From positions 1 through 13,324 of the forward strand of contig JAHXHF010000177.1 of assembly GCA_025656895.1 (NCBI GenBank): a stretch of 13,324 nucleotides of DNA, given 5' to 3'. Below, one piece after another: positions 6,197 through 13,324 of the stretch. Made by a program: the position numbers and the translations under genes. The first letter of the stretch is position 1. The number at the start of each line of letters is the position of its first letter. Under the pieces are notes generated by a model. The model was given only the letters and a program-made list of their open reading frames with translations. It searched no databases and had not been told where the DNA came from. Origin of the DNA: a gamma proteobacterium symbiont of Bathyaustriella thionipta. Lineage in GTDB: Bacteria; Pseudomonadota; Gammaproteobacteria; Chromatiales; Chromatiaceae.

Positions 6197-7621
6197 ATGG
6201 ACTTCTTCCCCATCAACCTGGATATTCGCAACAAACATTGTGTTGTAGTCGGCGGTGGCAAAATAGCCACGCGTAAAACCGCCAGTCTGTTATCAGCCGG
6301 CGCGCGGGTACGCCTGATTTCGCCGCAATTGTCGGATACCTTGAAAAAACACGCCGCAGCCCAGCATATTCAGGTGGAACCCCGCCAGTTTATTGACTCT
6401 GATCTGGATGACTGCTGTCTGGCCATTGCGGCCACCAACAGTGAACCGGTCAACCGTCAGGTGGCGGCGGCCGCGCGTGAACGGCGTATTCCGGTGAATG
6501 TGGTGGATCAGCCTGATCTGTGCAGTTTTGTTATGCCCGCCATCATAGACCGCTCACCCATCCTGGTTACGGTTTCAACCGGTGGCGCGTCCCCCGTACT
6601 GGCGCGTCTGCTGCGTGCCCGACTGGAATCACTCATCCCGCATGCTTATGGACAGCTGGCTGATCTGGCCCGGCGTTATCGCAATACAGTGAAAAAGACT
6701 TTTGCCAACAGCCAGCAACGGCAAAAATTCTGGTACCGGGTTTTGCAGGGTGGTGTCGCGGAATATGTATTTACCGGCCGTAATGACCAGGCCGATGCCG
6801 CTATGGAACAGGCGCTGCAGCAAAGCGATGATGGCATGGGCGAGGTTTATCTGGTAGGTGCCGGCCCCGGTGACCCGGACTTGCTTACCTTCCGTGCCTT
6901 GCGCCTTATGCAACAGGCCGATGTGGTGGTCTATGACCGTCTGGTGGCGGCCAGTATTCTTGAATTGACCCGTGCCGATGCACGGCGTATCTATGTTGGC
7001 AAGGAACGTGACAAGCACACCATGAGGCAGGAGGAAATCAATCAAACTCTGGCTGATCTGGCTCTGAAAGGCCATCGTGTGTTGCGTCTGAAAGGCGGTG
7101 ATCCTTTCATCTTTGGTCGTGGTGGAGAAGAAATTGATACCCTGGCGGAACAAAGCGTACCCTTTCAGGTTGTGCCCGGCATTACCGCCGCCTCTGGCTG
7201 TGCTTCCTATGCCGGCATACCGCTCACTCACCGTGATTATGCCCAGTCGGTTACCTTTGTAACCGGCCATTTGAAAGATGGCAGCATGAACCTGAACTGG
7301 CAGCAACTGGCACAACCGCATCAAACCGTGGTCTTTTACATGGGGCTGGTGGGCCTGCCGGTTATTTGCGAGAACCTGCAAAAACAGGGTGTTTCAGCCG
7401 ATATGCCCATTGCATTGATTGAGCAGGGCACCACCCAGATGCAAAAAGTCTACAGCGGAACCCTGGCCACCATGCCGGCCATTGTTGAACGGGAAAAACC
7501 CAGGCCGCCTACACTGATTATTGTTGGTGAAGTAGTGCAACTGAGAGAAAAACTGGGCTGGTTTCTGTCACCGCAACACGCCAGTCGGGGAGCCACTTCT
7601 CCGGTCATAGCCGAATCCTGA
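6197..7621 (+). CDS. cysG: Siroheme synthase CysG (trifunctional)
   Basis: The 474-residue protein is colinear with E. coli CysG (457). The N-terminal CysG-B part (1-150) has the NAD-binding loop VVGGGKIATRK (17-27), the catalytic Asp104 in NVVD, and VSTGGASPVLAR. It oxidises precorrin-2 to sirohydrochlorin and inserts iron. The C-terminal CysG-A part (about 215-460) is the SAM-dependent uroporphyrinogen-III methyltransferase: VGAGPGDPDLLT (220-231), KGGDPFIFGRGGEE (299-312), PGITAASGCASYAGIPLTHR (327-346) and PTLIIVGEVV. Siroheme serves sulfite and nitrite reductases. Divergence from the sulfur-relay operon suggests a link to sulfite reductase, possibly reverse DsrAB encoded elsewhere. A weak or absent Shine-Dalgarno sequence precedes the ATG. 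The residue at the position of Ser128, phosphorylated in Salmonella CysG, is Thr128 here. Confidence 0.96.
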   Translation: MDFFPINLDIRNKHCVVVGGGKIATRKTASLLSAGARVRLISPQLSDTLKKHAAAQHIQVEPRQFIDSDLDDCCLAIAATNSEPVNRQVAAAARERRIPVNVVDQPDLCSFVMPAIIDRSPILVTVSTGGASPVLARLLRARLESLIPHAYGQLADLARRYRNTVKKTFANSQQRQKFWYRVLQGGVAEYVFTGRNDQADAAMEQALQQSDDGMGEVYLVGAGPGDPDLLTFRALRLMQQADVVVYDRLVAASILELTRADARRIYVGKERDKHTMRQEEINQTLADLALKGHRVLRLKGGDPFIFGRGGEEIDTLAEQSVPFQVVPGITAASGCASYAGIPLTHRDYAQSVTFVTGHLKDGSMNLNWQQLAQPHQTVVFYMGLVGLPVICENLQKQGVSADMPIALIEQGTTQMQKVYSGTLATMPAIVEREKPRPPTLIIVGEVVQLREKLGWFLSPQHASRGATSPVIAES

Positions 7622-7630
7622 ACCTGTCAT

Positions 7631-7668
7631 CCTGAATCCGTATCTTCAGAGCGGATTCGGGTATTATT
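7631..7668 (+). terminator. Probable terminator of cysG
   Basis: Arms cctgaatccg (7631-7640) and cggattcggg (7652-7661) pair with one wobble around an 11-nt loop, followed by tattatt. It lies between the converging cysG and sulP genes, 10 bp after the cysG stop codon. Confidence 0.55.
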
Positions 7669-7679
7669 ACAGCGCATAC

Positions 7680-9377
7680 TCAGGTCACTGAGCCAGTGGC
7701 CTGCCGATACGCTTTCAGCATATCGTCAAGCGTATCGTAAAAGGCATCTTCACCAAACAATTCCCTGAGATGATAGCGGCCCACTTCGCGCACGTCGTCC
7801 ATCACCCCGGCTACAACCAGATGGATGCCTCTGTCCTTTAATATCTCGAATAACGAGCGCAATGTCTCGGCTGCGGAATAATCAACATCATCCACGGCCG
7901 AAGCATCAATACATAACCATTGTAAGGCCGGATCAGCCTGCCTGGCCAGTGCGGTAACCTCTGCGGCCAGTAGCCCGGCATTGGCATAGTACAGACTGTG
8001 GGTGAAGCGATAGATGGCCAGGCCGGGCTCTGCTTCAACGCCACTATCTACCGGATGAGTGCGCCAGGAGCCGGAGTTGCTGCGTTTCAATAACGCATTC
8101 CTGGGACGATAACCACGCCGCGTATGGTCGATCAACGACAATATAATAGCCAGGATAATGCCCTGTTCAACGCCGACTGCCACCACCATCACAGCCGTAA
8201 TCAAAGCCACCCAGAACTCGGAACGACGTTGCTCATAGACTCGCTTCAGGCCGGCCATATCGATCAGCTCTATGCCAATCAGAAACACCACCGCTGACAA
8301 TACCGCCTCGGGCAGATAGCTCAGGGGGCCGGTCAAAAACAGCAACACCAGTAGCACAATAGCGGCACTGAACAGCAGTGACAGCTGGCTGCGACCCCCG
8401 GCTCCATCAATCATCTGCGTCTTGGTCGGACTGCCGTTAACCACAAAAGTACCCGACAGGCCGGCTCCCAGATTGGCCAGCCCCAGGCCGATGAGGTCGG
8501 TATTCTCACTGAAACGTTCATTATAGCGAGCCGCATAGGCACGCGAGGTTGCCGCACTCTGTGCCAGGATAACGATGAACATGGCAAAGGCTATCGGAAG
8601 CAGTTCACTGATCAGGGACAGACTCCAGTCCACCCGTGGCAGACCGATATGCGGCAGACCACCGGGCACCGTACCCAGTACTTTCACATAGCCATCCATG
8701 TGCAACATCCAGCTCAGTACAATAGCGCCGATTACTGCAATCAACGGCCCTGGAATTCGCCTGGAAATTCTTTTTGAGCCAATGATGATCAGCAACACAG
8801 TCAGCGCCACCAGCAAAGCGTAGCCGTTAAACTGCGGCAAGTGCTGCACGTCATACCACAGCTTTTGCAGAATACTGTGGCCGCCTCCTTCAAGCCCCAG
8901 CATACCGGCAATCTGGCCACTGGCCACTTGAATACCCACACCGGTCAGGAAACCGATCAATACGGTGCGGGATAGAAAATCGGCCATAAAGCCCAGGCCA
9001 ATAATCCTTGCCAGCAGCAAAAAACCCGCCGACATAAAAGCCAGTACCGCCGCCAGCGCAATGTATTGATCCGAGTTTACCGCCGCCATGCCAACCAGTC
9101 CGGCCGCCATTATGGCCGCCGTAGCCGAATCAGCACCCACCACCAGATGACGGGATGAGCCGAACAGGGCAAACAGGGTCATTGGAATCAACAGGGTATA
9201 TAAACCCAGCACCACAGGCACTCCGGCAATCCTCGTGTAGCCCATAACCTCGGGAATGGCCAGCGCGGCCAGCGTCAGACCGGCAATTAACTCAGCCGGG
9301 ATGCGTGAGGCATCTACGGGTAAAACACCCTGCATAAAAGACATGCGAAAAATGGCGGCAGCCTTATCCGCTTTCAT
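7680..9377 (-). CDS. SulP-family anion transporter with STAS domain
   Basis: This is an inner-membrane carrier of about 565 residues. The hydrophobic N-terminal part (to about residue 400) holds the SulP transmembrane segments, including AALAIPEVMGY in the first helices and SSRHLVVGADSATAAIMAAG in the third. A cytoplasmic STAS domain covers about 453-565, with the core CIDASAVDDVDYSAAETLR. SulP carriers move sulfate, bicarbonate or other anions, usually by proton or sodium coupling; the substrate cannot be read here. Closeness to the sulfur genes makes sulfate plausible but unproven. I chose the ATG at 9377, preceded by GGAG with 8 nt spacing, over an in-frame ATG at 9404 that lacks a Shine-Dalgarno sequence. 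It lies 63 bp after the gdx frame on the same strand and may share its transcript. Confidence 0.9.
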   Translation of the reverse strand: MKADKAAAIFRMSFMQGVLPVDASRIPAELIAGLTLAALAIPEVMGYTRIAGVPVVLGLYTLLIPMTLFALFGSSRHLVVGADSATAAIMAAGLVGMAAVNSDQYIALAAVLAFMSAGFLLLARIIGLGFMADFLSRTVLIGFLTGVGIQVASGQIAGMLGLEGGGHSILQKLWYDVQHLPQFNGYALLVALTVLLIIIGSKRISRRIPGPLIAVIGAIVLSWMLHMDGYVKVLGTVPGGLPHIGLPRVDWSLSLISELLPIAFAMFIVILAQSAATSRAYAARYNERFSENTDLIGLGLANLGAGLSGTFVVNGSPTKTQMIDGAGGRSQLSLLFSAAIVLLVLLFLTGPLSYLPEAVLSAVVFLIGIELIDMAGLKRVYEQRRSEFWVALITAVMVVAVGVEQGIILAIILSLIDHTRRGYRPRNALLKRSNSGSWRTHPVDSGVEAEPGLAIYRFTHSLYYANAGLLAAEVTALARQADPALQWLCIDASAVDDVDYSAAETLRSLFEILKDRGIHLVVAGVMDDVREVGRYHLRELFGEDAFYDTLDDMLKAYRQATGSVT

Positions 9378-9426
9378 CAATAATTCTCCGCGCAACAGGG
9401 ACATGAGAAAGAATAAACAGGAGGTT

Positions 9427-9768
9427 TTAACACCACGTTTTCAATGCCCACTGGAAAATTTCAGACCGACAATACCGGCCACGATGAGGGCCACAAAAAA
9501 AACAACGTGCCAGTGTGGCCGCTTCATTGAAAAATAAAATACCGATCACAAAAGCACCTACAGCACCTATGCCTGTCCACACGGCATAAGCGGTTCCCAT
9601 CGGAATGGTTTTCTGTGCAAAAAGTAGCAAGGTACCACTGGCGGCGATGCAAAACAGCGCAAAGCCAATCCAGCCATAATGCGTGCCCTGCTCGGTCCAG
9701 CCCAGCTTCAGTCCAATCGGCCAGCCCCACTCAAAAACACCCGCAACCAACAAATACACCCAGGCCAT
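9427..9768 (-). pseudogene. gdx: SMR guanidinium exporter Gdx/SugE, frameshifted
   Basis: The first 91 residues are a clear SMR transporter of the Gdx (SugE) branch: MAWVYLLVAGVFEWGWPIGLK with the essential Glu13, IPMGTAYAVWTGIGAVG and ILFFNEAATLAR. After this the frame is lost in a run of eight A on the plus strand (9495-9502). With seven, the protein would read on as RCFFVALIVAGIVGLKFSSGH and stop at 9441, giving 108 residues, the normal length. As written, it ends in an unrelated polar tail at 9427 and lacks the fourth helix. Gdx proteins export guanidinium in exchange for protons. I chose the ATG at 9768, with AGGGA 6 nt upstream, over a GTG at 9783. No guanidine riboswitch was recognised upstream. 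Confidence 0.85.
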
Positions 9769-9801
9769 TTTATTCCCTGCCACTAAAATTCATGTGTGGC
9801 G

Positions 9802-9832
9802 ATTATACAGACTTAGGGGCACCTCTATTCAA
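9802..9832 (-). promoter_or_regulatory. Putative gdx promoter
   Basis: On the minus strand a perfect -10 box TATAAT (9807-9802) is preceded by TTGAAT (9832-9827), with a long 19-bp spacer. The spacer includes most of the 13-mer AATAGAGGTGCCC (9829-9817) that recurs inverted at 11086-11098. Confidence 0.4.
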
Positions 9833-9884
9833 GCAAACACGCAGGCGTCCACATCGGGCTTGGTTTGAGCTAAACTGATTGACC

Positions 9885-10316
9885 ATGAATGATTCATTTA
9901 TATTGCATGCACAACTGGAAGCCGACTGCCACCGGCTGGGCGAACTGAACCAGCAGATTTTATTACTGCGTGATGATGTCCGCTTTCCGTGGTTTATTCT
10001 GGTGCCGAAAGTCAATGTTGGAGAAATTTTCCAGCTTGATCAGGAGCAACAGGCGGCCTTGTGGAGCGCTGCCAGACAGGTATCCACTTTTGTGGAAAGC
10101 GGCTATGTGCCCGACAAGCTGAATATCGCCACCATTGGTAATGTGGTGCCACAATTACACTTGCACATCATTGCCCGCTATCAATCGGATGTTTGCTGGC
10201 CGGGGGTTGTGTGGGGTTTTGAAGGTGCCCAGGCTTATCCGGGCGGGGCTGTCGATGATATTAAATCCCGTCTGCAGGAAAGCTTTTTGCAGACAGGATT
10301 GTGGGTTTCAGCCTAA
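9885..10316 (+). CDS. HIT-domain protein
   Basis: This is a histidine-triad protein of 143 residues. The C-terminal motif, VVPQLHLHIIAR, reads Q-L-H-L-H; the first triad histidine is replaced by Gln while the central nucleophilic histidine is kept. The following DVCWPGVVWG matches a proteobacterial HIT subfamily in which Gln at this place is usual. The N-terminal part has FPWFILVPKV, the typical core strand. HIT proteins hydrolyse or transfer nucleotide phosphoramidates and dinucleotide polyphosphates; the substrate here is unknown. I start at the ATG at 9885; an in-frame TTG lies two codons upstream, and neither has a strong Shine-Dalgarno sequence. The 3' end overlaps the converging PAP2 gene by 9 bp. 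Confidence 0.88.
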   Translation: MNDSFILHAQLEADCHRLGELNQQILLLRDDVRFPWFILVPKVNVGEIFQLDQEQQAALWSAARQVSTFVESGYVPDKLNIATIGNVVPQLHLHIIARYQSDVCWPGVVWGFEGAQAYPGGAVDDIKSRLQESFLQTGLWVSA

Positions 10317-10910
10317 CGGCACATAGGTCATATTGAAGACCAGAAAAGCCACCCAGCCCAATATCGCACCCGGCAATAAATCCATTATGTAATGCTGCTT
10401 GGTATAAAGTGCACTGAAACCAATCAACACAGGAAACAACAGCGGCCACAGGCCCAGGCCGGGAGCATTCGCCATTAAGTGCAGGGCAGTCAAGGTAGCC
10501 ACACTGACATGCATGCTGGGAAAGCAGTTGCTGGGTTTATCGAAATGATGCACCAGTTTCAGCATGGCCACTGAATAGCGGTCTCCCTGTATTTCCTGCC
10601 GCCAATGAGCCGGTGTTGCCACCGGATAAAAATGAAAGAAAAACATCTGCATAAACAGCAATAGAAAATAACTCATGGAAGTGTAATTGAAGGTTCGCAT
10701 ATCGCCAATAGTAAAAATAATGGCGACAATCACCGGATAATACAGCCCGCTATAGACCCACACCCACCCGGCTTTCAGGTTAAACTTTCTATCCAGAGGA
10801 ATTTCCAGACTTCTGGCATCTTTGCTCGAATGATTTTGTGTCCAGAAATAAAACTGATACACGCCTACAATCAGAAAAACACTCATCAAGACATACACAA
10901 CATAATCCAT
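10308..10910 (-). CDS. PAP2-family membrane phosphatase
   Basis: The 200-residue inner-membrane protein has about six hydrophobic segments (near 3-22, 48-68, 79-95, 133-147, 153-169, 176-194). PAP2 motifs are NCFPSMH (128-134, acid-base His134) and SALYTKQHYIMD (166-177, nucleophile His173 with Asp177). This T-K-Q-H-Y-x-x-D form, without the classical SR, is seen in the PAP2 branch that includes inositol phosphorylceramide synthase-like proteins. The first PAP2 motif (KxxxxxxRP) is not obvious. The likely role is dephosphorylation or headgroup transfer on a lipid phosphate; the substrate is unknown. A good AAGGAG lies 6 nt before the ATG. Confidence 0.87.
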   Translation of the reverse strand: MDYVVYVLMSVFLIVGVYQFYFWTQNHSSKDARSLEIPLDRKFNLKAGWVWVYSGLYYPVIVAIIFTIGDMRTFNYTSMSYFLLLFMQMFFFHFYPVATPAHWRQEIQGDRYSVAMLKLVHHFDKPSNCFPSMHVSVATLTALHLMANAPGLGLWPLLFPVLIGFSALYTKQHYIMDLLPGAILGWVAFLVFNMTYVPLG

Positions 10911-11127
10911 GGCTTTCTCCTTCTTTTAATTGGAACTATCCGTCATAGTAGCCAAATGCAGCCGGGTAAAAATCGAAATTAAAAAAGTATCAATTTAAGC
11001 ACCTGCGGGTATCATCTTTTGCAGGGCATTTTCTTCGGGGCGCCGAGATAGCTCATTCTGAACTCAATGTGCTTGTCCACGGATTAATAGAGGTGCCCTG
11101 AAAATCAACAGGAGGATTCAGAAAACC
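10911..11127. other. Divergent intergenic region, PAP2 and ggt
   Basis: The 217-bp spacer between the PAP2 gene and ggt holds no gene that I can support. It contains the 13-mer aatagaggtgccc (11086-11098), found inverted in the gdx promoter region. It also contains the strong Shine-Dalgarno AGGAGG (11110-11115) of ggt. No clear sigma-70 promoter was found. Confidence 0.5.
11110..11115 (+). promoter_or_regulatory. Shine-Dalgarno deciding the ggt TTG start
   Basis: The perfect AGGAGG stands 12 nt before TTG at 11128. No in-frame ATG exists between the upstream in-frame TGA (11059-11061) and the conserved start of the protein, so TTG is the best start. Confidence 0.6.
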
Positions 11128-12693
11128 TTGTCTCAGAAGCATAAGCCAGCCAGAGGAGTTATTGCGGCCGGACACCCTGCCACCGCAGGCGCGGCAGAAG
11201 CCATACTGCGTGAAGGCGGCAATGCTTTCGATACGGTGGTTGCCGCGCATTTTGCTGCCTGCGTTGTTGAACCGGTACTCTGTTCACTGGCCGGCGGCGG
11301 TTTTCTCATGGCACAGGCTCATGACGGAAGCTCAGAAATCTATGATTTTTTTACCCAGACACCGCAATGCAAACGCCCTGTCAGTGAGCTGGATTTCCAC
11401 CCCATCATGGCCGATTTCGGAACGGCTCAACAGCAGTTCCATATCGGGCTAGGCTCGGTTGCCACGCCCGGTTGTGTAGCCGGCTTGTTCAAAATTCATC
11501 GTGAACGCTGCACCCTGCCCATGCAACGGCTGCTGGAACCGGCCGTGGAACTGGCACACGATGGCGTCATTATGAATGATTTTCAGGCATCAATTTTTGA
11601 TATTGTGCAGCCCATTTATATGGCTACGCCGCAAGCTCGCAATATCTATGCTGACCCGCTCCATCCCGGGCGCATCATCAACAGGGGACAGCTGCTTAAA
11701 CAAAGCCAGCAAGCCGACTTCATGGAAGCTTTGGCAAGAGAAGGTGAAGCCTTGTTTTATCAGGGCGAAATCGCGCAACAGATGGATCGCATCAGTCGTG
11801 AAGAAGGGGGCTGTTTGCAGTACAGTGATCTGAGCCAATACCGGGTGATCAAACGCCAGCCACTGCAACTGAACTACCGTGAAGCCCGAATTTTTACAAA
11901 CCCGCCACCCTCCTCCGGAGGCCTGTTGATTGCTTTCGCGCTTGATCTGCTGTCTCAAACCGATCTCAGCGCATACCGATTCGCTTCGAAAGAGCACCTA
12001 AGCCTGCTCACGGATGTTATGGCATTGACCACAGAGGCACGCATTGCGCAGCTGGATGGCGCGGCTCATGCCGATGCCGCACAATTACTCAATAGCGGTT
12101 TTCTGCAACAATACCGCCGGCAAATACGCCAGCGGGCAAAAAGTTATCGGGGCACCACTCACATCAGTATCATCGATAACGCAGGCAATATGGCCAGCAT
12201 GACCATCAGCAACGGCGAAGGCTGCGGCCATTTGATTGCCGGCACCGGTATCATGTTGAATAATATGCTTGGCGAGGAAGACATCAATCCGGGTGGTTTT
12301 CATCACTGGCCAGCCGATACCCGCATGACCTCCATGATGGCGCCCACTGTTATTTTGTTGAAAGACGGACGCCGCATCGCCACAGGCTCGGGTGGCTCAA
12401 ACCGTATTCGCAGCGCCCTGCTACAGGTTATCAGCAACCTGCTTGATTTCGACATACCGGTAAAAGAAGCGGTCGCCGCAGCGCGTCTGCATCTGGAAGG
12501 TGAGCATCTGAGCATTGAAGGTGGTTTCGACACAAAACAGGTCGAAGCACTTCAAACCGCCTATCCACAACATACGGTCTGGAATGAAGCTAACCTGTTC
12601 TTTGGTGGCGTGCATACCGTGCTACAGGATGGCGAAAACTACAGCGGTGCAGGTGATGCCCGGCGAGGCGGTGTTACAGAAATCGTCCACTGA
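11128..12693 (+). CDS. ggt: Gamma-glutamyltransferase family protein (probably cytoplasmic)
   Basis: The 521-residue Ntn-hydrolase has the gamma-glutamyltranspeptidase pattern: GVIAAGHPATAGAAEAILREGGNAFDTVVAA at 9-39 (broken here as GVIAAGHPATAGAAE then AILREGGNAFD), SLAGGGFLMA, then the processing site GTTHISIIDNAGN. By homology, cleavage falls before Thr343, which becomes the nucleophile of the small subunit. GSGGSNRIRSAL and a final GAGDARRGG are also conserved. The family cleaves gamma-glutamyl bonds, as in glutathione, or transfers the glutamyl group. Most bacterial members are periplasmic, but this one starts only about eight residues before the conserved domain and has no signal peptide, so a cytoplasmic role is likely. 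The start codon is TTG. Confidence 0.9.
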   Translation: MSQKHKPARGVIAAGHPATAGAAEAILREGGNAFDTVVAAHFAACVVEPVLCSLAGGGFLMAQAHDGSSEIYDFFTQTPQCKRPVSELDFHPIMADFGTAQQQFHIGLGSVATPGCVAGLFKIHRERCTLPMQRLLEPAVELAHDGVIMNDFQASIFDIVQPIYMATPQARNIYADPLHPGRIINRGQLLKQSQQADFMEALAREGEALFYQGEIAQQMDRISREEGGCLQYSDLSQYRVIKRQPLQLNYREARIFTNPPPSSGGLLIAFALDLLSQTDLSAYRFASKEHLSLLTDVMALTTEARIAQLDGAAHADAAQLLNSGFLQQYRRQIRQRAKSYRGTTHISIIDNAGNMASMTISNGEGCGHLIAGTGIMLNNMLGEEDINPGGFHHWPADTRMTSMMAPTVILLKDGRRIATGSGGSNRIRSALLQVISNLLDFDIPVKEAVAAARLHLEGEHLSIEGGFDTKQVEALQTAYPQHTVWNEANLFFGGVHTVLQDGENYSGAGDARRGGVTEIVH

Positions 12694-12744
12694 AGTGCTT
12701 TTAATCCCAGGACAAGCACATCGGGTTCAAAATGAGCCGGCTCA
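12694..12744. other. Convergent spacer with a 14-bp palindrome
   Basis: Between the ends of ggt and the ankyrin gene, atgagccggctcat (12732-12745) is a perfect palindrome that touches the ankyrin stop codon. On the minus strand it is followed by ATTTTG, so a short 5-bp-stem terminator for the ankyrin gene is possible. A weaker stem, gtgctt (12695-12700) with aagcac (12714-12719), follows ggt. Confidence 0.4.
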
Positions 12745-13227
12745 TCAGTCAACAGTATTTTTTTTCAGTAGTTTTCCTATGGCTTTATCAATATGATCAT
12801 GCAGCCTCACCCGCTCAAACACGTTGTAGCCGAATGAATCTTCAAGATAGGGATTGGCTCCCTGCTCAAGCAGAAAGCGAACACACTCGCTGTTGTTTTG
12901 CAGAACACAATAATGCAGCGCTGTTTGCGGATAGCTTTTACCATTGAGTGCATCAATATCCGCACCACTTTCCAGTATCCTTTTTGCAACCGCGTACTTG
13001 CCCAGGACAACAGCCTGGTAAAACAGGGAAATACCATTTTCATCCACTGTATCGGGATCAGATTTGGCGTCCAGAAGGTCATAAAACATATCATATTGCT
13101 GATGCCACAAAGCCCAAAATAATGCGCTTCTGCCCCAGTTGTCTTTCAGCTCCAGATCCCTGCCACTTTTAATGTAAGCATCTATTCCGGCCTTGTCTTT
13201 ATCACGAACCAGACAATGCAACGGCAT
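12745..13227 (-). CDS. Ankyrin-repeat protein
   Basis: The 160-residue protein is made almost entirely of ankyrin repeats, at about 2-30, 31-62, 64-95 and 99-133, with a degenerate fifth to about 155. Typical pieces are NWGRSALFWAL, LLDAKSDPDTVDENG, ILESGADIDALNGKSYPQTALHYCV and LLEQGANPYLEDSFGYN. It has no signal peptide or membrane segment, so it probably is a small cytoplasmic protein-binding scaffold; no partner can be inferred. No good Shine-Dalgarno sequence precedes the ATG at 13227, and the true start is somewhat uncertain. It converges on ggt with a 51-bp spacer. Confidence 0.85.
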   Translation of the reverse strand: MPLHCLVRDKDKAGIDAYIKSGRDLELKDNWGRSALFWALWHQQYDMFYDLLDAKSDPDTVDENGISLFYQAVVLGKYAVAKRILESGADIDALNGKSYPQTALHYCVLQNNSECVRFLLEQGANPYLEDSFGYNVFERVRLHDHIDKAIGKLLKKNTVD

Positions 13228-13324
13228 TGTTTCGCAACTGAAGTTTCACTGTTTTTTTAAGAATCTTGTTTGGCAAAAACCATTCATAAGCATGCTCATG
13301 CTACCGATAGAAATAACTTATAAA

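Noticed and set aside
6629..7381. Long minus-strand open frame of 250 codons inside cysG
   Set aside because: It is antisense to a full-length, motif-complete CysG, and its translation is low in recognisable structure.
9784..9884. Possible guanidine-II (mini-ykkC) riboswitch upstream of gdx
   Set aside because: The class needs two hairpins with ACGR loops. I found only one ACGC in a possible loop and no paired second hairpin.

Overview
The window looks like chromosomal DNA of a gammaproteobacterium with oxidative sulfur metabolism. The best evidence is a compact rhd-tusA-dsrE2 operon, a sulfur-relay set typical of sulfur oxidizers, divergent from a trifunctional siroheme synthase gene (cysG). 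E. coli-type CysG, RlmD, a YdbL/DUF1318 lipoprotein and Gdx/SugE agree with this placement. The species cannot be read from the sequence.

Layout. 1-821 (+): 3' part of a HipA-like kinase gene, entered mid-gene and broken by a frameshift near 79-84. 822-976: a REP-like compound palindrome and short direct repeats. 977-1981: accessory DNA, two small membrane-protein genes on the minus strand separated by a convincing integron attC site (1437-1497). The gene at 1451-1969 sits in a complete integron cassette, with a second core site at 1975-1981. No integrase is visible. 1982-2234: noncoding, perhaps the recombination platform. 2235-4664 (-): housekeeping operon of DUF1318 lipoprotein, rlmD (cut in two by one in-frame TAA) and a CYTH-domain phosphohydrolase. 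4857-6078 (-): rhd, tusA, dsrE2, with a good sigma-70 promoter and a terminator. 6197-7621 (+): cysG. 7680-9377 (-): SulP anion transporter with STAS domain. 9427-9768 (-): guanidinium exporter gene gdx/sugE, frameshifted in an A8 tract. 9885-10316 (+): HIT protein. 10308-10910 (-): PAP2 membrane phosphatase. 11128-12693 (+): gamma-glutamyltransferase without a signal peptide. 12745-13227 (-): ankyrin-repeat protein.

How the genes work together. Rhodanese, TusA and DsrE2 pass persulfide sulfur between cysteines in the cytoplasm. CysG makes siroheme, the cofactor of sulfite reductases including reverse DsrAB. A SulP carrier for sulfate or another anion lies just beyond. The rest is a mixture of unrelated housekeeping genes.

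I see no clearly new multi-gene system. The most interesting part is the integron cassette beside a decayed HipA gene. The window also has three broken reading frames (hipA-like, rlmD, gdx), which could be real decay, phase variation or sequence error.
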